From positions 11,394 through 75,393 of the forward strand of contig CALISR010000002.1 in assembly GCA_938041435.1 (NCBI GenBank): DNA of 64,000 nucleotides, given 5' to 3'. A program made the position numbers and the translations under genes. This stretch comes from an uncultured Candidatus Saccharibacteria bacterium (GTDB lineage: Bacteria; Patescibacteriota; Saccharimonadia; Saccharimonadales; Saccharimonadaceae). Positions 43,752 through 52,328 of the stretch are shown piece by piece; the first letter of the stretch is position 1, and the number at the start of each line of letters is the position of its first letter. Below the pieces are notes generated by a model that saw only the letters and a list, made by a program, of their open reading frames with translations, was not told the DNA's origin and ran no database searches.

Positions 43752-44947
43752 GGTTTTTGATTTACGACATCATCAATTAACCTTCTGTATATTGTTCGAT
43801 ACTGATTAATCGTGTGCTCCTTCGAATGATAATGCACAACCCACTGTTGTGCATTCCGGCTCATTTTTTGGCGCAACTTATCATCATCCAATAAAATGTT
43901 TATCTTAGCGGCGAGATCCTGACTGTTAGGATAGCAAAAACTAAAGCCATTCCCACCACCATTGAGCAACTCAGGCAAAGCCACCTGATCTGCTACAACT
44001 ATTGGTGTCTTGCATGACATAGCTTCAAGTGCTGCAATACATTGCAACTCTGCAGGACTTGCTATCGCAAAAATATCAGCCTGTTGCAACAACACACGTT
44101 TCTCACTATCAGTTACATAGCCAGTAAAAATACAACTATCATCTAAGCCTAGCCGAACAACCTGAAGCTTGAGAGACTCCGCCTCTAACCCTTTGCCAAC
44201 TATAACAAGTTGTGTATCTCTCCTGCCAAGAGCATGCATTGCATCAATAAGTAGATCAACTCTTTTTTCACCATCAAGCCTCCCAACATAAATTATAGTC
44301 TTTTTTTTACTATCTAATCCAAACTGCTCAATAATCTTCAGCCTAATACTTTCTCCCTCTGGCTTACCAATACTAATATCAACACCATTCGATATTGGAA
44401 GGGTAGGGACGGTAATACCCGATACATAATCCAACGCTGTTTGTGTTGGTGCTGTTACAAAATTCGTTCGATTGAGTTGCCTCACTGTGTACCGCTCAGC
44501 TCTTTGACCAATCCATCGTGCAAGTCGCTTATACTTCATATTCATCTCAAAATTCAAAGCAATTGCGTGTCCTGTTGCTATAATCGGAATATGGTATCGC
44601 TTCGCTTGGCGTAGTACTGACGCATGCAGCCAAGTAGATGGTATAAGCAAATGAATAATATCCGGATGATGCTGATAAAAATAATTCCTCACTATATAAT
44701 TCGGGAATAATGTTAGTCGATTATTCTCTTTATTGACAAATGACCTTACTGCAGGAAGTCTGATTACCGTTGCACCATTAGTAGTATCAATCTCTTGATA
44801 GGTACGACAAAACAGCCCCTTGGGTGACCCTGTTATAACTGTCACTTCATCACCTTGTGCGATCAAACCTTCTATGAGAGTGTCTACTGCTGTTTGGATT
44901 CCTCCAATACCAGGGCGATACACTTCTGTTACAATAAGAATCTTCAT
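43748..44947 (-). CDS. GT4 glycosyltransferase
   Basis: 399 residues, GT-B. The N-terminus MKILIVTEVYRPGIGGIQTAV, the IPISNGVD-like PISNGVDIS, IYVGRLDGEKRVDLLI, and SPAELQCIAALEAMSCKTPIV (E-x7-E) define the family. Low GC. It is coupled to the hydrolase gene. The promoter upstream is not clear. Confidence 0.88.
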   Translation of the reverse strand: MKILIVTEVYRPGIGGIQTAVDTLIEGLIAQGDEVTVITGSPKGLFCRTYQEIDTTNGATVIRLPAVRSFVNKENNRLTLFPNYIVRNYFYQHHPDIIHLLIPSTWLHASVLRQAKRYHIPIIATGHAIALNFEMNMKYKRLARWIGQRAERYTVRQLNRTNFVTAPTQTALDYVSGITVPTLPISNGVDISIGKPEGESIRLKIIEQFGLDSKKKTIIYVGRLDGEKRVDLLIDAMHALGRRDTQLVIVGKGLEAESLKLQVVRLGLDDSCIFTGYVTDSEKRVLLQQADIFAIASPAELQCIAALEAMSCKTPIVVADQVALPELLNGGGNGFSFCYPNSQDLAAKINILLDDDKLRQKMSRNAQQWVVHYHSKEHTINQYRTIYRRLIDDVVNQKP

Positions 44948-45340
44948 ATGCTGATAACTACCACGCTTACATGATACAGTTTGATATTTAGGGCTAAATA
45001 TGGAGTATTAATCCTATCGACTCAACTTCTAGAGAGAATTCATCCGTTACACCTAACCTTAGTGTATAGTATAACAGATATTTTTTAGACAAGAGTTATT
45101 ACTTGAGATAAAACAATAGTCAAGGCTATCCTCATTAGTAGATTGGGTACGCCTTGTATTATATTCTATCATTTCAGCCGTACAAAATATTACTATTAAA
45201 CGACCAATCTATTGCTATCTTACATACTCTCAATCAGATTACTACGTCTGTGCTTCTAGGTAAAGTTCGCAATAGATCAGACTACCTTGCGCTTGTGTGT
45301 AATTACATACCTCGTAATATACCAGTATATCACTATCTGC
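44948..45340. other. A+T-rich intergenic region
   Basis: About 390 bp. The composition continues that of the GT island. A TATAGTATAAC motif near 45070 could be a promoter. The open frames here lack an RBS and do not look protein-like. No convincing structured RNA. Confidence 0.4.
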
Positions 45341-45352
45341 TATACTATCCTT

Positions 45353-46177
45353 ATGAATCTCTACTCCTGGAACGTCAACGGTATTCGTGCGGTGATAAAC
45401 AAGGGCGAATTTGCCCGCTTTATGGCGGCGCATAACCCCGATATCCTGTGCCTGCAAGAGACAAAAGCACAGCGCCAGCAGGTGGAGCTGGACCTGCCGG
45501 GCTACCACGAGCACTTTTATAGCGCGGCCAAGAAGGGCTATAGCGGCACGGCAGTCTTTAGCAAAACCGCACCGCTGCAGTGGCGCGATGGCCTGCCAGC
45601 CGAGCTGGTAGAGCAGTTCCAGCTGGCGGCAGATAGTTACGGCAGCCCAAACGATGAAGGCCGCGTCATTACAGCGGAGTTTGCCAGCTTTTGGCTGGTG
45701 ACGTGCTACACACCCAATAGCAAAGGGGACTTAAGCCGGCTCGCCCTGCGCGCCAAGGCCTGGGACCCCTGTATGCTGGCGTACTTACAGGGGCTGGAGG
45801 CCGGCCAGTACGGCCCAGCCAAGCCGGTGCTGTACTGCGGGGATATGAACGTCGCCCACCAGCCAATAGACCTTGCCAACCCACGCGCCAACCGGGGCAA
45901 GCATGGCTTTACAGACGAAGAGCGCGCTGGCTTCCAGCACTACCTAGACGCTGGCTTTGTGGATACCTTCCGCGCTGCTCACCCCAGTCAAACCGATGCC
46001 TACACCTGGTGGACACACTGGGCCAACGCCCGGGCCCGCAACGTAGGCTGGCGGATCGACTACTGGCTGGCATCACGCGCAATCGCCCCGCGCATCACCA
46101 GCGCCCACATCCACGCCAGCCAAATGGGCAGCGACCACTGCCCGGTTAGTATTACAGTGGATGAGCCTGTAGCGTAG
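45353..46177 (+). CDS. Exodeoxyribonuclease III / AP endonuclease
   Basis: A 274-residue EEP-family nuclease. WNVNGIRA (Mg2+ Asn), CLQETKA (Glu), the YTPNS motif, CGDMNVAH (Asp/Asn) and GSDHCPV (catalytic Asp-His) are all present. Base-excision repair of abasic sites. TGC-TATACT (45341-45346) lies 6 nt before the ATG (leaderless). High GC, unlike the adjacent island. Confidence 0.93.
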   Translation: MNLYSWNVNGIRAVINKGEFARFMAAHNPDILCLQETKAQRQQVELDLPGYHEHFYSAAKKGYSGTAVFSKTAPLQWRDGLPAELVEQFQLAADSYGSPNDEGRVITAEFASFWLVTCYTPNSKGDLSRLALRAKAWDPCMLAYLQGLEAGQYGPAKPVLYCGDMNVAHQPIDLANPRANRGKHGFTDEERAGFQHYLDAGFVDTFRAAHPSQTDAYTWWTHWANARARNVGWRIDYWLASRAIAPRITSAHIHASQMGSDHCPVSITVDEPVA

Positions 46178-46208
46178 GTTAAGGTCGTGATAAGCGCACA
46201 ACAAAGCC

Positions 46209-46237
46209 TTGACGCACCCCTCATATATTGATATATA
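46209..46237 (+). promoter_or_regulatory. Promoter of structured RNA 3
   Basis: TTGACG (46209-46214), a 17-bp spacer ending TATATTGA, and -10 TATATA (46232-46237). Nearly identical in the -10 region to the promoter of RNA 1. Confidence 0.8.
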
Positions 46238-46242
46238 TTAGC

Positions 46243-46440
46243 TTCTCGCAATCCAGCGAGAAGTGAGTCTAGAAGAGAGGGGAGGTGATCTCCATGATCG
46301 ACGGATGAACAACCAGCAGAGGGTGCGCAAGCACACGTTTGCACACCCTCTGCGCCCTAACTTCCTATCTCCTTCTACCCAACCTAGTCGTCAGCACTAC
46401 TCTCACCAGAGTATGTAAAGCTCCTAGGTTGGGCTTTTTC
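46243..46440 (+). ncRNA. Structured RNA 3 (about 195 nt)
   Basis: A stand-alone transcript with hairpin CTTCTCGC/GCGAGAAG (46242-46263), an RBS-ATG element in which GGAG pairs with CTCC directly before ATG (46281-46296), a four-codon ORF (ATG ATC GAC GGA TGA), a 10-bp hairpin GCAGAGGGTG/CACCCTCTGC (46316-46353) and an intrinsic terminator. No gene follows before the terminator. The RBS hairpin and promoter mirror RNA 1, so the two may belong to one family or a reduced copy of it. Confidence 0.7.
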
Positions 46441-46445
46441 TTTTT
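46378..46445 (+). terminator. Terminator of RNA 3
   Basis: CCCAACCTAG/CTAGGTTGGG (10 bp) with inner TACTCT/AGAGTA, followed by CTTTTTCTTTTTC. Confidence 0.9.
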
Positions 46446-46582
46446 CACGTTTTTCACACGCTCCAGGCTGCGCCAGTACTTCGACATTGTATATTAAAGA
46501 TCGCGGCGCACTAATGCAAGCAAGATATCACTTCAGCAGCAATGCATAGCAAGTACCACCTCCTTCGCGGTATAATAGCTCT

Positions 46583-46642
46583 ATGCTGAGTATTTTCTCC
46601 CTGTATTGTCTCCACCCATCAGAGCGAGGTGACTGCGCATGA
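46583..46642 (+). CDS. Leaderless 19-residue leader peptide
   Basis: TATAAT (46571-46576), 6 nt, then an ATG that opens a 19-codon ORF (MLSIFSLYCL..). Its TGA overlaps the ATG of the next gene (ATGA at 46639-46642), and GAGGTG lies 8 nt before that ATG. This is a clean case of a leaderless start followed by translational coupling. It may be regulatory or simply a way to give a leader to the main gene. Confidence 0.5.
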   Translation: MLSIFSLYCLHPSERGDCA

Positions 46643-47436
46643 ACATCCCCTACTGGCAGCAGCAAACGCCGGCCAAACCGCTCTACCCAGACATCGCCTG
46701 GAACAAGCCTCAGCAGCGGGCGCAAGCGGGCAAACTAGGTATTATTGGCGGCAACCGACTGAGCTTTCGTGCTATCGAACATAGCTATACCACTGCGCTC
46801 ACTACAGGGGTAGGGCAGGCGCGCGTAGTGCTGCCAGATGCCCTACGTGGCACTATTCCTGCCAGCGTGACAGATACGATTTTTGCCGCAAGCAACAGCA
46901 GTGGCAGCCTAGGCAGCGAAGCCTGGCCAGAGCTGCAAGCCCTCACTGGCTGGGCCGACGCACTCCTCCTCATTGGCGACGCAGGCCGCAACAGCCAGAC
47001 TGCCATTGTCTATGAAAAGCTCGTGAGCCAGACTGCCACACCACTCATTATCAGCCGCGACGCGGTCGATTTGCTTATGCCAAGTGCCCCGCAGCTTGCC
47101 AGCCAGTCAAACATCATCATCGTCGCATCATTCTCACAAGTCCAAAAGTTCCTCCGCGCCCTGTACTACCCCAAGATCCTCACCTTCCGGATGCCGCTCC
47201 TCCAGCTGGTTGAGACGTTGCACAAGTTCACCATCACCTATCCACTGACCCTCGCCACCTTCCACGCCGACACCATCCTCATCGCTCAACACGGCACCGT
47301 TACATCAACACCGTGGTCGCAGCCAATGGCACTTTGGCAAGGCACTGTACCAACACGCATTGCCGCATACACTATGTGGAACCCAGCGACACCCCTCCAG
47401 GCAGCAACAGCTAGCCTGCTAGATGGGAAGGAATAG
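46639..47436 (+). CDS. Divergent NAD(P)HX dehydratase-like protein
   Basis: 265 residues. GKLGIIGGNRLSFRAIEHS, VGQARVVLPD, and TPLIISRDAVDLL resemble the carbohydrate-kinase-like fold of the YjeF C-terminal (NAD(P)HX dehydratase) family, but the highly conserved GxGxG and D-A-D catalytic residues are weak. It could be a degenerate homologue or another ribokinase-fold protein. It is coupled to the leader peptide and has the RBS GAGGTG. Confidence 0.45.
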   Translation: MNIPYWQQQTPAKPLYPDIAWNKPQQRAQAGKLGIIGGNRLSFRAIEHSYTTALTTGVGQARVVLPDALRGTIPASVTDTIFAASNSSGSLGSEAWPELQALTGWADALLLIGDAGRNSQTAIVYEKLVSQTATPLIISRDAVDLLMPSAPQLASQSNIIIVASFSQVQKFLRALYYPKILTFRMPLLQLVETLHKFTITYPLTLATFHADTILIAQHGTVTSTPWSQPMALWQGTVPTRIAAYTMWNPATPLQAATASLLDGKE

Positions 47437-47603
47437 GTATCAGGTATCGACTCCGGAACTTTTGTTATAGCTATTTGTATTTTCTTCTTCATCTCTTTGG
47501 CTAGTGAAGGGAAGTATAAGAGTCGCTCAAGCCCTAGAGCACGAGCAACATTTCTATGATCTGCTTTTTGCTTGAATGACAAACGACAGGCATATTTAAG
47601 CAC
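47430..47603 (-). pseudogene. Possible gene remnant
   Basis: A frame with a protein-like stretch (LSFKQKADHRNVARALGLER, then LLYFPSLAKEMKKKIQ) begins at a GTG 4 nt after TATATT, but runs into the antisense of the preceding gene. Probably the surviving fragment of a larger gene. No homology recognised. Confidence 0.25.
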
Positions 47604-48697
47604 GATAAATATACCGATGAGACCACTTCAAGTAGTGGGATTTTATATCCTACCAAACCAATACCGAAAGGGAAGAGCGAAAAAAGAGATTTGCACGCGA
47701 TGCACAGCGCTATTATTATATTGTTCGCTTTTTGTGTTCAGATCATACGAAGCACAAATCATGAACAAATGTTTGCGTCACATGAGCCCACGACCTCTGT
47801 TATTCTGCTGGACAAAAAACTAGCACAAGCATAAAACACCGCCAAATACTATATCAAACTCTCTTATTACATGGCGTGCTATACTTGCACGAATACCAGC
47901 ATTATATATCTTATTTATAGAACATAAATAGCACTATTATACTGGAAATCAAGTACTCATACCATGTTTTGCTGTAATATTTAGCGTATCAGTCATAGTA
48001 GATCGCCTATTTTCTCTTGCACTATAGAGTAAAAAGCAGCTGAGTATTATATTTGTTCGCACTAGTTTGTGTACTGCGTCAACTATGATACATGAGTAAT
48101 GAGCGTGTTCAGTGCATCCTCATACTGCTCACTTTGTTTTGTGTGTTGCTACGCAGTCCATCACTTGCCTTATTCACCACCGCCCCAGCCTGTATGAAGA
48201 TCCCATACCGCGTAGAAAGCATCTCCTATCCAAGAGTATAGTGGGATAGAGTAGGGGGTGTAGATGGAATACCTTGAGGAGACATTGGACACCGTCATCA
48301 TTAGCTGAACTATATCTACAGAAGCTAACTACGGCCTATATTAAGCCTCTATTGAGGAGGAGTGAACCAATCAAACTACTCGTGTTACCATCTAGAAGCT
48401 ACGATGTAAAACATATGTTTACCTACCTTTCTCTATTATTCCAGCAAAATATATATCCTGCCACTGACTAGCATAGAGCACCACCAGTACAGGAAGATCA
48501 GACAGATTGCACTCACATATGCGTGACCGGCCTTCTCTTGCGGCCTAGGAGTGGCTGAGAGGAAGAGACAGAGAAGCTTAATACGTCTCATCAGAGCAAC
48601 TCTCACTCCACAATCCCACAGATGAGACCAATCAAAAAGAAAAGAGGACGCGCAGCTTATATTGGGCCAATCGGTTCCCTTCGAAAACCAAACCAAT
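47437..48697. other. Gene-poor A+T-rich region
   Basis: About 1.26 kb with no convincing complete gene. It holds the weak ORFs listed separately (47430-47603 minus; 48092-48241 plus). Several TATAAT-like boxes are present, but no tRNA, no repeat, and no hairpin array. It may be decayed DNA between two functional regions. Confidence 0.5.
48092..48241 (+). CDS. Possible short secreted protein
   Basis: A 49-codon ORF with a signal-peptide-like start (charged SNER, then CILILLTLFCVLL, then small residues SLALFTTAPA). No clear RBS. Weak, but the hydropathy pattern is not random-looking. Confidence 0.25.
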   Translation: MSNERVQCILILLTLFCVLLRSPSLALFTTAPACMKIPYRVESISYPRV

Positions 48698-48732
48698 AAA
48701 AATCACCCGTCCATGCAAAACGGGTGATTTTT
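48698..48732. terminator. Bidirectional terminator after the LPHTG protein gene
   Basis: AAAAATCACCCGT/ACGGGTGATTTTT (13 bp) with an 8-9 nt loop. Confidence 0.9.
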
Positions 48733-48752
48733 GGTTATCCGCAAACGGTTAT

Positions 48753-49988
48753 TTATTTGCGGTGGCGGCTTACGTAGTAAGCGGCACCTGCAGCAGTGAG
48801 GCTACCAATACCAGCCAGCGGCAGGAGGGTACCGCCCAAGCCGGTGTGTGGCAACTCAACTACTGAAGGAGGAGTTTGCTCACACTTCGACATGTCGGTG
48901 GTGTAGTCATTGCTTACTTCGTTGCGGCGAACTTCGACGATCTTCTTGTCAGAGATGCGGCAGACCTTGACCTTGTCGCAGTCAGCAGTGTTCTTTGAGT
49001 GCTTCTTCTCGTCGAATTCTTTTTCCTTGATGGTGACAATAGCACCAGTCTTCAGCTCACAGACCTTCATCTTGTCGCAGTCTTTGACGTTCTTTGAGTG
49101 CTTCGTAGCGTCAAATTCACTTTCTTTGATAGTGATGATGGTGCTGCTGCTCAGCTCACACACCTGGATGCTTGGCTGAGGTGTTACCTTGATAACAACC
49201 TGGCAGTCCTGGCTGGTCTTCTCAACGTTGGTGCTACCACCTTCGTTGCCAACCACGGTCATCTTAACGGTGTATGTGCCTTCTTTGGCGTAAGTGTGGC
49301 GAACGGTTGCGCCGCCGGTGGCAGTTTTGCCGTCACCAAAGTCGTACTTGTACGTAGCGATCTTTGCACCTTCCTTAGCGGTTGCCTTGGCGGTGAATTG
49401 GTACTCGTTGCGCGAAACCTGGGTAGCTTGCAATGCGTCGCAGGTCAGACTTGGCTTAGCTGGTGGGGGAGTTGGGGTGCCCCAGGTAGGGTTACCACAG
49501 TCCTTGATGACACCAGCGATAAACTTACCGTTGTTGTCGAACCATGCGTAGATGTTGAAGGTTGTCTTGCCCAAGATGAAGCTGTCGCCCGTTGGGTACT
49601 GGTAGTATGTGTGGCCACCAGCAGCGCGTTGGCCTTCTGGCTTCTTTTGGTTGGTGCCAGCCTTGGCCTGCAGGGTACGAGCACTTGTGGCAACAACCCG
49701 GCCGCCAACGATGATGTTACCGTTAGCATCAACCGTACCTTCTTGCATGTTGGCACCGTTGATCATTTGTTCGGTAATACCGAACTGGGTGTAGAGCTGG
49801 CGGATTTCTGCACGGCTCGAGTAGGTGCTGCGCAGGGTTTGTACATCCTTCGTGCCGCACTCTACGACGTTAAATTTGCTACAACTTGTTGAGATCGCTG
49901 CCGATGCTGGCTGTGCTACCCACAAGCTACCGATTGCTGCGCCGGCGACAACACCGAGTGCAACAAACGATTTTGCTAGTTTGTTCAT
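48753..49988 (-). CDS. Sortase-anchored surface protein with PKD domain
   Basis: 411 residues. Signal peptide with cleavage near ASA-A (about residue 30), a region with NGNIIVGGR, a PKD domain (YKYDFGDGKTATGG), three Cys-flanked repeats of about 35 residues (VCELSSSTIITIKE.., VCELKTGAIVTIKE.., VCRISDKKIVEVRR..), and a C-terminal sorting signal LPHTG with a TM segment and a basic tail RHRK. Strong RBS AGGAGG and TTGACA upstream. The sortase gene lies 740 bp away on the other strand, so this is its likely substrate. Confidence 0.92.
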   Translation of the reverse strand: MNKLAKSFVALGVVAGAAIGSLWVAQPASAAISTSCSKFNVVECGTKDVQTLRSTYSSRAEIRQLYTQFGITEQMINGANMQEGTVDANGNIIVGGRVVATSARTLQAKAGTNQKKPEGQRAAGGHTYYQYPTGDSFILGKTTFNIYAWFDNNGKFIAGVIKDCGNPTWGTPTPPPAKPSLTCDALQATQVSRNEYQFTAKATAKEGAKIATYKYDFGDGKTATGGATVRHTYAKEGTYTVKMTVVGNEGGSTNVEKTSQDCQVVIKVTPQPSIQVCELSSSTIITIKESEFDATKHSKNVKDCDKMKVCELKTGAIVTIKEKEFDEKKHSKNTADCDKVKVCRISDKKIVEVRRNEVSNDYTTDMSKCEQTPPSVVELPHTGLGGTLLPLAGIGSLTAAGAAYYVSRHRK

Positions 49989-50397
49989 TTGTTTTCCTCC
50001 TCGTCATTAATTAGACGTTATGTGTTGAGGTTATCATGTCCTTTATTTTTTGTCAACAATACTTTTTCATATATTGTGCTTATGCTTAAATCTATATTTT
50101 GTGAATGTTGTTCTACCATAAAAATATAATTATAGCCACTGTTATATCGTCATTGCGTGCAAGCAATGTTCGATGGTATTGTGTTTACAAACATATATCG
50201 TACGATTGGTGCTTTCGCCTGTTGGGCGGCTATGTGATATTGCTCGGCTTTTTGCCATATTTTCTCTTGCTTGTTTATCGCCAGTTGTCTAATCATTTAG
50301 GATGGGCGAGGAGTCGTATTGAATGAAGAGAATGACCACATAGGCATGTCTCCATAGAGCCTTGGGCAAGAGGCTAGTCAAGTACAGCGCAATCTGC
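49989..50397. other. Intergenic region upstream of tRNA-Leu
   Basis: About 410 bp. It contains TTGACA on the minus strand (50051-50056), the likely promoter of the surface-protein gene. An open frame at 50105-50326 encodes a hydrophobic 73-residue peptide without an RBS; I do not consider it supported. Confidence 0.5.
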
Positions 50398-50403
50398 TAT
50401 ACT
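50398..50403 (+). promoter_or_regulatory. Extended -10 of tRNA-Leu
   Basis: TGC-TATACT about 40 nt upstream of the tRNA. Confidence 0.6.
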
Positions 50404-50444
50404 AACGGAAGTTGCAGGATAGGGCTGTAACTGATCTTACACAC

Positions 50445-50531
50445 GCCGCGGTGGTGGAATTGGTAGACACGTCAGACTCAAAATCTGATGTCCACTCGGA
50501 CGTGCCGGTTCAAGTCCGGCCCGCGGTACCA
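50445..50531 (+). tRNA. tRNA-Leu (CAA)
   Basis: An 87-nt class II tRNA: acceptor GCCGCGG/CCGCGGT (G-U first pair), D loop with AATTGGTAGAC, anticodon stem TCAGA/TCTGA with loop CTCAAAA (anticodon CAA), a long variable arm GTCCACTCGGAC, T arm GCCGG-TTCAAGT-CCGGC, and an encoded ACCA end. Decodes UUG. Confidence 0.95.
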
Positions 50532-50556
50532 GTGTTTATTCAACTGTTTTCCGAAA

Positions 50557-50587
50557 AATAAGCCGCGATGTCGGCTTATTTTTTTGA
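50557..50587 (+). terminator. Terminator of tRNA-Leu
   Basis: AATAAGCCG/CGGCTTATT (9 bp) followed by TTTTT. Confidence 0.9.
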
Positions 50588-50665
50588 TTAATAACTCTTA
50601 TTTTTCGAATATATCGGTCTCGAGAGCGTGAGCACGGGCAGGTAACTTCTTATCGAGGGCAGGCT

Positions 50666-50694
50666 TTGAAACGCAAGCGATATATTGGTATATC
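50666..50694 (+). promoter_or_regulatory. Promoter upstream of sortase, same class as RNA 1 and 3
   Basis: TTGAAA (50666-50671), a 17-bp spacer ending TATATTGG and -10 TATATC (50689-50694). Start predicted at about 50701. A second -10 TATACT (50708-50713) lies 10 nt before the ATG, so two start sites are possible. Confidence 0.65.
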
Positions 50695-50723
50695 AAAGCT
50701 AATATTGTATACTGGAAGTAGTT

Positions 50724-52328
50724 ATGCAGCCACAAGATTCGTCACGCACAACATCACGAGGGCACTCATCATCGCAGAGCCGCGATGCACGGCTTAGTGA
50801 GGTGCGTGGGCAAATTGATGCACTATACAATACGTCAAACAGTAGCGGCAACACAAACCGCCCAACTATGCAGCCCATCATTGGTAATGCGCCGACTCGC
50901 CAGCCAGCGCCCAGCACGAGCACCAAGGCGGCTACCTTCTCAGTTCCAAACCTTGCGAGCAAACCAGCCAGCCATGCACCAGTGGTGCGGCACGCAGTAG
51001 GCGGCGCTCAGCACAGCCAGACGGCTTACCGTCCAGGTGCGCACGCGTGGCGTCAGAGCCAAGCGGCTGCAGCGTCAAATACCCACTCAGCACCCACGAC
51101 TCGTGAGCGCGATATCTCATCTATCACGCCGCGTAGCCGCCCACAGGCGCACTACATTGGCACATCGGCGCAATCCCAACCCTCACCAACTCGCACAGCC
51201 ACTTCATCAACAGCTGACGCGCAGCAAAAACCCTCATCTCAAGACAACCACACCGAGCAGCCAGCAGCGAGCGCGCATCAGCCGCAGCAACCGGACAGCC
51301 AGCGCCCTGCCGGTGCACCACGCCAGCCCACCGCCAACCAAAAGGCCGCTTGGCAGCAATATCACAGTGCTTGGCAAAACTACTATCAGCAGTATTATGA
51401 ACGCTACTATCTAGGCCAAGTCAAGAAGGCTGAGGAGCGCCTCGCTGAGCAAGCCAAAGCTCACGACGTCGATACGCCTAATACCACCACAGCCACCACT
51501 GATGAGCCAGAAGAGCTCACCCAAAGCCAAGCAATGGGCGACCTGCGCTCGCGCTTACTGAGCTCGATCCGCAACGGTGCGAACAAAGTCCGCCATAGCC
51601 GACACTTCATCCCCGCGGTAGCTGGTATTTCCGTCATGGTATTATTCTTGGCATTGCAGTACAACCGGGTCTTTTTCTCATACGTTGCTGCTTATACCTC
51701 GCCAGGCGACCTCGATGCCCAGAGCTATATCATTAGCCCATACGACTCGACCAACGTTGGCCCAGATCCCAAGCTTATCATCCCTAAGATCGCAGTAGAC
51801 GTGCCCATCGTGTGGGACGCCAACGCTGCCAGTCAAGCCTCGCTCAATGCCGCTATGGACAAGGGTGTGGTGTGGTTCAACATCCCTGGTGCCAATGCGA
51901 AGCCCGGCGAGGTGGGGAATTTCGTTGTCTCAGGCCACTCGAGCAACGACTGGCTTGACAATGGCAAGTACAAGTTTATCTTCGCGCGGCTCGAGCAAAT
52001 GCAAAAAGGCGATAATATCTACGTCAATTACAACGGCAAGCGCTACACCTATACTGTCACTGGCTCGCAAGTCGTCAAGCCAACTGATGTGCACGCGCTG
52101 CAAACCAATGCCACCAAGCCAACTATGACGCTCATTACTTGTGTGCCGCTTGGTACCGATCTCAATCGTCTACTCGTCACGGCCGAGCAAGTCAGCCCCG
52201 ACCCATCCTCCGCCAAAAAAGAAGCATCTCAGGCCACTACCAACAGTGGCAGCAACAGCAAGAGTGCCATGCCAGGCAACTCACCAACCTTCGTCCAACG
52301 GGTCGGCAACCTGTTTTCAGGGCGGTAA
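50724..52328 (+). CDS. Sortase with long cytoplasmic N-terminal region
   Basis: 534 residues. The first about 290 are hydrophilic, Gln/Pro/Ser/Thr/Ala-rich and probably disordered. A basic stretch (KVRHSRHF) and one TM helix (about residues 295-317) follow, then an extracellular sortase barrel: His 405 in VVSGHSS, Cys 473 in TLITCVPLG and Arg 482 in DLNRLLV. The TLxTC-x8-R spacing and the mid-size barrel fit a class E/D-like sortase, though class is uncertain. It cleaves LPxTG-type signals; the LPHTG protein nearby is the obvious substrate. Confidence 0.92.
   Translation: MQPQDSSRTTSRGHSSSQSRDARLSEVRGQIDALYNTSNSSGNTNRPTMQPIIGNAPTRQPAPSTSTKAATFSVPNLASKPASHAPVVRHAVGGAQHSQTAYRPGAHAWRQSQAAAASNTHSAPTTRERDISSITPRSRPQAHYIGTSAQSQPSPTRTATSSTADAQQKPSSQDNHTEQPAASAHQPQQPDSQRPAGAPRQPTANQKAAWQQYHSAWQNYYQQYYERYYLGQVKKAEERLAEQAKAHDVDTPNTTTATTDEPEELTQSQAMGDLRSRLLSSIRNGANKVRHSRHFIPAVAGISVMVLFLALQYNRVFFSYVAAYTSPGDLDAQSYIISPYDSTNVGPDPKLIIPKIAVDVPIVWDANAASQASLNAAMDKGVVWFNIPGANAKPGEVGNFVVSGHSSNDWLDNGKYKFIFARLEQMQKGDNIYVNYNGKRYTYTVTGSQVVKPTDVHALQTNATKPTMTLITCVPLGTDLNRLLVTAEQVSPDPSSAKKEASQATTNSGSNSKSAMPGNSPTFVQRVGNLFSGR

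Noticed and set aside
47572..47823. 83-residue plus-strand ORF
   Set aside because: No start signals, composition not protein-like.
48436..48696. 86-residue minus-strand ORF downstream of the surface-protein terminator
   Set aside because: TTG start, no RBS, begins inside the terminator region.
49098..49892. 264-codon plus-strand ORF
   Set aside because: Antisense to the LPHTG surface protein; no RBS.
50105..50326. 73-residue hydrophobic ORF
   Set aside because: No RBS or leaderless promoter at the right distance; A+T-rich composition explains the hydrophobicity.
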